Below are positions 61,101-64,000 of a DNA stretch of 64,000 bases, one piece after another. The notes below the pieces were generated by a model, which was not told where the DNA came from, did not search any database, and saw nothing but the letters and a program-made list of their open reading frames with translations. The stretch comes from Betaproteobacteria bacterium UBA1934 (GTDB lineage: Bacteria; Pseudomonadota; Gammaproteobacteria; Burkholderiales; Rhodocyclaceae). The stretch spans positions 314,382-378,381 of the forward strand of contig DDFG01000004.1 in the NCBI GenBank assembly GCA_002337055.1, written 5' to 3'. The translations under genes and the position numbers were made by a program. Numbering within the stretch: position 1 is the first letter of the stretch; the number at the start of each line of letters is the position of its first letter.

Positions 61101-63849
61101 CAATCAGGATCGTATCGACGTGATCCCGGAAAAGCGCATTTACGCCCCCGGCGAAACCGCCCGCCTGCAAGTCCGTACGCCCTTCCGCGAGGCGACGGCG
61201 CTGGTCGCCGTCGAGGCGGAAGGCATCATCGACACTTACGTGCTGCCGCTAAACCGGGTCAAGCCCATCATCGAACTGCCGGTCAAGGCCGAGTGGGGGC
61301 CGAACGTCTTCGTCTCGGTGCTCGCCGTGCGCGGCCGCGTCCAGCCGCTGAAGTGGTATTCCTTCTTCCAGTGGGGCTGGCGGACGCCAGCCGAATGGTT
61401 CCGCGCCTGGTGGAATCCGGAGCAGCCGACCGCCATGGTCGACCTCGCCAAGCCAGCCTTCAAACTCGGCCTGGCCGCGCTCGAAGTCGGCACCGACGGC
61501 TTCCGCCTCAAGGTCGACGTCAAACCCGAAAAGGCCGACTACCGCCCACGCGACAAGGCGGCGGTGCGCATCACCGTCACCGGCCCGGACGGCAAACCGG
61601 TCCCGACCGGCACCGAAGTCGCCTTCGCCGCCGTCGATCAGGCCCTGCTTGAACTGAAGCCCAACGAAAGCTGGAGGCTGCTCGAAGCCATGCTGCAAAA
61701 GCGTGGTTATCAGGTTGAAACGGCGACCGCGCAATCGCAGGTTGTCGGCAAACGCCATTTCGGCAAGAAGGCCGTGCCACCGGGTGGCGGCGGCGGCCGC
61801 GCGCCGGCGCGCGAACTGTTCGACACCTTGCTCCTGTGGAACCCGAAACTGGCGCTGGATGCCAACGGCAGCGCCGTCGTGCAGGTGCCGATCAACGATT
61901 CGCTGACCGAATTCAAGCTGGTCGCCGTCGCCGACGCCGGCACTGGCTGGTTCGGCACCGGCAGCGCCAGCATCCGCACCAAACAGGATTTGCAGCTCAT
62001 TTCGGGCCTGCCACCGCTGGTGCGCGAGAAGGACAAATTCACGGCGCTGCTGACGCTCCGGAACGGCACCGCCCAACCGATGACCGTGCAACTGGCCGCC
62101 AAGGCCGGCGATGTCGCGCTCGCGGGCAAGGAAGTCAGGATAGAAGCCGAAGGCGCGGCGGAAGTGACCTGGCAGGCGGATGTGAAGGAAGGTCTGACCA
62201 GCCTCGCCTGGGAATTCGAGGCGACGCAGAAGGATGGCGGCGCCAAGGACCGGCTCAAGATCGTACAGCAGGTGGCCCCGGCCGTGCCCGTGCATGTTCA
62301 GCAGGCCACCTTCGTCCGCCTCGACAAAGCGCTCGAGATCCCGGCGCAGCAGCCAACCGGCTCGCTGCCAGGGCGCGGCGGCATCGAAATCGGCCTCTCG
62401 CCGAAAATCTCGACGCCACCTCCCGGCCTGCGTCGCTTCTTCGAGGGCTACCCTTTCGCCTGTCTCGAACAGAAAACCTCGGTCGCCATCGGCCTCGGCG
62501 ACACCGCCCGCTGGCAGGGCGTCGCCGACGCGTTGCCCACCTATCTCGACGGCAACGGCCTCGCCGCCTATTTCCCGGGCGGCCCCGGCAGCCCGGCGCT
62601 GACCGCCTACCTGCTCTCCGCCACACACGCCGCCGGTTTCGCGCTGGCGCCGGAAGTGGCCGAGCGCATGCTGCGTGGCCTCAACGCATTCGCCGAGGGC
62701 CGCATCAAGCCCGAACACTGGGCGCCGCAGAACGATCTGGTGGCCCGCAAACTGACCGTGCTGGAAGCGCTGACCCGGCGCGGCGCCCGCCCGATGTCGG
62801 CGATCTCCAGTCTGGAAATCGACCCCATCCGCCTGCCCACCGGCTCGCTGATCGACTGGTATCTGGTCGTCAAGCGCCTGCCCGATCTGCCCGACCGCGC
62901 CGCACGCTTGGCCGCCGCCGACCGCGAACTGCGCAACCGGCTTTCCTACGTCGGCGGCAAGCTGGTGTTCACCAGCGAGCGCTCGGACTATTGGTGGTGG
63001 TTGATGATGAGCGGCGACGCCAACGCCTTCCGCCTGATCGAGGCGGTCATCGACGAACCAGGCTGGCAGGCCGATCTGCCCCCCCTGGTGCTCGGCGCCG
63101 TGCAACGCCAGAACCGAGGCCATTGGCTGACCACGGTGGCCAACGTCTGGGCCACCATTGCGCTCGACCGTTTCGGCAAGAAATTCGAGAAGGAAACCGT
63201 TGCCGGCAGCAGCCGCGCCAGCCTCGCCGGCGGCGCCCAGCAGGCGTTCGACTGGAAGAACTGGAAGGAAGGCGAACCGCCGAAACTGACCCTGCCCTGG
63301 CCCGCCAAACCGGGCCCAGCCGACAAGCTGCAACTGACGCACGATGGCAGCGGCAAGCCCTGGGTCGCGGCGCAGGTGCTCGCTGCGATGCCGATCAGGG
63401 AGCCGCGTGCCATGGGCTTCAAGGTCACGCGCGAGGTGACACCGATCCAGGAGAAGGAGGTCGGCAAGGCCAGCCGGGGCGACGTCTGGCGCGTACGCCT
63501 GACCGTCGAGTCGGAGCAGGAAATGGCCTGGGTGGTCGTCGACGATCCCATCCCGGCCGGTGCCCGCCTCCTTGGCGACGGCGACGGCCGCGATTCACAC
63601 ATTGCCGCCAACGTCGAGGGTGGCGGCGACCGCGCCCGCGGCAACGCCTGGCCGGCCTTCATCGAGCGCACCTTCGGCAACTTCCGCGCCTATTACGCCT
63701 ATGTACCGCGTGGCCGCTTCACCATCGGATACACCGTCCGCCTCAACAACGCCGGCGATTTCAACCTGCCGGCGACGCGGGTGGAGGCGATGTACGCGCC
63801 TGAAGTCTTCGGCGAGGCGCCGATTTTGCCGTTGCGGGTTCAGCCGTAG
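58159..63849 (+). CDS. Large bacterial alpha-2-macroglobulin with thioester motif
   Basis: The 1896-residue exported protein has a signal peptide (about 1-22, VSAEAAA) without a lipobox. A series of macroglobulin-like beta domains follows, with an ABC-transporter-independent A2M core: GQTISMKHIARDRNSRGFAYP, WFGTGSASIRTKQDLQLISGLPPLVREKDKF, and the thioester CLEQ at Cys1435-Gln1438 inside the helical thioester domain. It ends with the receptor-like domain (about 1750-1896). Such proteins trap proteases in the periplasm and usually pair with PBP1c (pbpC), which is not within this window but could follow. It is longer than E. coli YfhM (about 1650 residues). Confidence 0.93.
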   Translation: MYRRLALVLLVSAMLPLVSAEAAAIRQFSPQGQIDQQSRATAVFTADIVPLGQPDAQAPFEVQCGKVGGKGRWGDSRTWSYQLDRALQPGERCDFRLKAALKASNGEAVSGEAAYSFFAPGPWPRSLMPRPGSPIEEDQAFLIEASAPLARPSLEKNLWCEAEGVGNRIAIRILPDNIRDAMLDSQHRSRLPGTLAVTCAERLPANAKMRLVWGKGIETETGVAASREESFQYPVRQPLRASFSCEREKANAPCSPLSDLRVDFSAPVDAKAAEKGRLITPEGARAPAPRNREEGRESTLTQLVFKRPWPQNAELRLELPADIKDEAGRPLENAASFPLKFKTGALPPLAKFPGDFGIVEWKEGGILPVTLRNVEAPLPLASQRLPAAQMTSQRLTDDAQVIAAIQALTAFERQGRTIKAADKDSADSYDPYYARELPFLKGKPGVASRTLPKPGGSAEFEAVGIPLGQPGYHIVEIESRLLGAALLAEPKPMYVRAAALVTNMAVHFKRGKDNALVWVTTLDAGLPVGGAEVRISGCDGNELWHGRTDDQGRALVDHALPQARSCKGGSFLFASARFGEDYSFARSDWNEGIEPWRFGVETWGEQRDRTLHTVFDRTLLRPGQTISMKHIARDRNSRGFAYPDAKTLPTMMIIRHSGSGDEFRQPLTWDARGIAVNQWKIPDSAKRGSYFVSLSGGKRGDTESGEFRVSDFRLPVFTGSVQGVPPRQINPKEVPLALGLSFLNGGAAKGAEVKVSSTVRPRWPTYKGYDNFAFNVDFEPEGLSAFAVDNGRESEQLVADKLPVTLDKAGAGKTAVKLPERVKGPSELYSEMTFADPNGEIQTLRGSVELWPAGVVAGIRIKDWLTVKAQGSVEVVVLDVNGKPVADAPVKVVAKRRIDYSHRKRIVGGFYAYEHSTEFKDLGQICAGTTDARGMLPCAPQVDEAGAVYLLAEAKDKDGNIARAGTSYWVAGSGDNWFAVGNQDRIDVIPEKRIYAPGETARLQVRTPFREATALVAVEAEGIIDTYVLPLNRVKPIIELPVKAEWGPNVFVSVLAVRGRVQPLKWYSFFQWGWRTPAEWFRAWWNPEQPTAMVDLAKPAFKLGLAALEVGTDGFRLKVDVKPEKADYRPRDKAAVRITVTGPDGKPVPTGTEVAFAAVDQALLELKPNESWRLLEAMLQKRGYQVETATAQSQVVGKRHFGKKAVPPGGGGGRAPARELFDTLLLWNPKLALDANGSAVVQVPINDSLTEFKLVAVADAGTGWFGTGSASIRTKQDLQLISGLPPLVREKDKFTALLTLRNGTAQPMTVQLAAKAGDVALAGKEVRIEAEGAAEVTWQADVKEGLTSLAWEFEATQKDGGAKDRLKIVQQVAPAVPVHVQQATFVRLDKALEIPAQQPTGSLPGRGGIEIGLSPKISTPPPGLRRFFEGYPFACLEQKTSVAIGLGDTARWQGVADALPTYLDGNGLAAYFPGGPGSPALTAYLLSATHAAGFALAPEVAERMLRGLNAFAEGRIKPEHWAPQNDLVARKLTVLEALTRRGARPMSAISSLEIDPIRLPTGSLIDWYLVVKRLPDLPDRAARLAAADRELRNRLSYVGGKLVFTSERSDYWWWLMMSGDANAFRLIEAVIDEPGWQADLPPLVLGAVQRQNRGHWLTTVANVWATIALDRFGKKFEKETVAGSSRASLAGGAQQAFDWKNWKEGEPPKLTLPWPAKPGPADKLQLTHDGSGKPWVAAQVLAAMPIREPRAMGFKVTREVTPIQEKEVGKASRGDVWRVRLTVESEQEMAWVVVDDPIPAGARLLGDGDGRDSHIAANVEGGGDRARGNAWPAFIERTFGNFRAYYAYVPRGRFTIGYTVRLNNAGDFNLPATRVEAMYAPEVFGEAPILPLRVQP

Positions 63850-63881
63850 TGCCGGACAGATGGAGATTCATCGGCGCCGGA

Positions 63882-63912
63882 GACAGACGGTCAGCCGATA
63901 CGACCGTCTGTC
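63882..63912 (+). terminator. Hairpin after the alpha-2-macroglobulin gene
   Basis: GACAGACGGTC and GACCGTCTGTC form a perfect 11-base stem with a nine-base loop, 32 bases after the stop. No T-run follows, so termination would be inefficient or factor-assisted. The last 88 bases of the window show no gene. Confidence 0.5.
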
Positions 63913-64000
63913 GCATTGGCGTCGCCTCGTGAACGGCTCCGCGCGATACTGGACGCCTCTGTCTTTGGCTGAATAAATGATGCAAATCCCGAACGTCGAC

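Noticed and set aside
63761..63985. Minus-strand frame at the right edge
   Set aside because: It overlaps the end of the alpha-2-macroglobulin gene and has the composition of a shadow frame.

Overview
This window looks like chromosomal DNA of a betaproteobacterium, most likely of the order Rhodocyclales (Azospira, Dechloromonas or Azonexus type). The reasons are the classic thrS-infC-rpmI-rplT-pheS-pheT-ihfA-merR-tRNA(Pro) block, the nrsF-sigF / yedZ1-yedY1-mrpX-msrA cluster known from Azospira, a second infA next to a cold-shock gene, and an overall GC-rich, gene-dense layout. This assignment rests on gene order and protein resemblance, not on a database search.

Region by region: 1-7605 (minus strand) is the translation block. 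Its most striking part is the thrS leader, which contains a 10-codon leader peptide with three Thr codons, followed by four mutually exclusive pairing segments and an intrinsic terminator, i.e. a complete transcription attenuator. 7667-9376 holds tRNA-Asp and mltD. 9408-16803 (minus strand) is a MarC protein, then a tonB-exbB-exbD-exbD-TPR energy-coupling operon and its neighbouring TonB-dependent receptor. 17316-26720 is one tight peptide-uptake operon: two paralogous family-5 binding proteins, a secreted M3 metallopeptidase, two permeases and a fused double ATPase (YejABEF-like). Ahead of it lies a cluster of TGCACC/GGTGCA palindromes. 26770-31549 has an H-NS-like protein, a hybrid histidine kinase, cspA, a second IF-1 and a secreted DUF2807 protein.

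31581-36742 contains a transglutaminase-like protein and a reactive-chlorine defence regulon: an ECF sigma factor SigF with its membrane anti-sigma NrsF, a b-type cytochrome plus a periplasmic Mo-oxidoreductase (YedZ1/YedY1), the methionine-rich scavenger peptide MrpX and an exported one-cysteine MsrA. Both divergent promoters match GTAACC-N16-CGAA, so the sigma factor probably drives itself and the defence genes.

36949-48713 is an integrated satellite-like island in the 3' end of tRNA-Ser(CGA). A 14-bp direct repeat flanks it. It carries a P4-type integrase, AlpA, a VapE-type primase/helicase, an array of nine GGATACC repeats that may be its origin, and an MFP-RbbA-YhhJ efflux operon as cargo. 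Each end has its own terminator hairpin next to the tRNA end sequence.

48857-64000 returns to ordinary chromosome: serS, two alpha/beta hydrolases, rarA, an AmpD-like lipoprotein amidase, an unrecognised 252-residue protein, an aldo/keto reductase, a 7TM diguanylate cyclase and a very large thioester alpha-2-macroglobulin.
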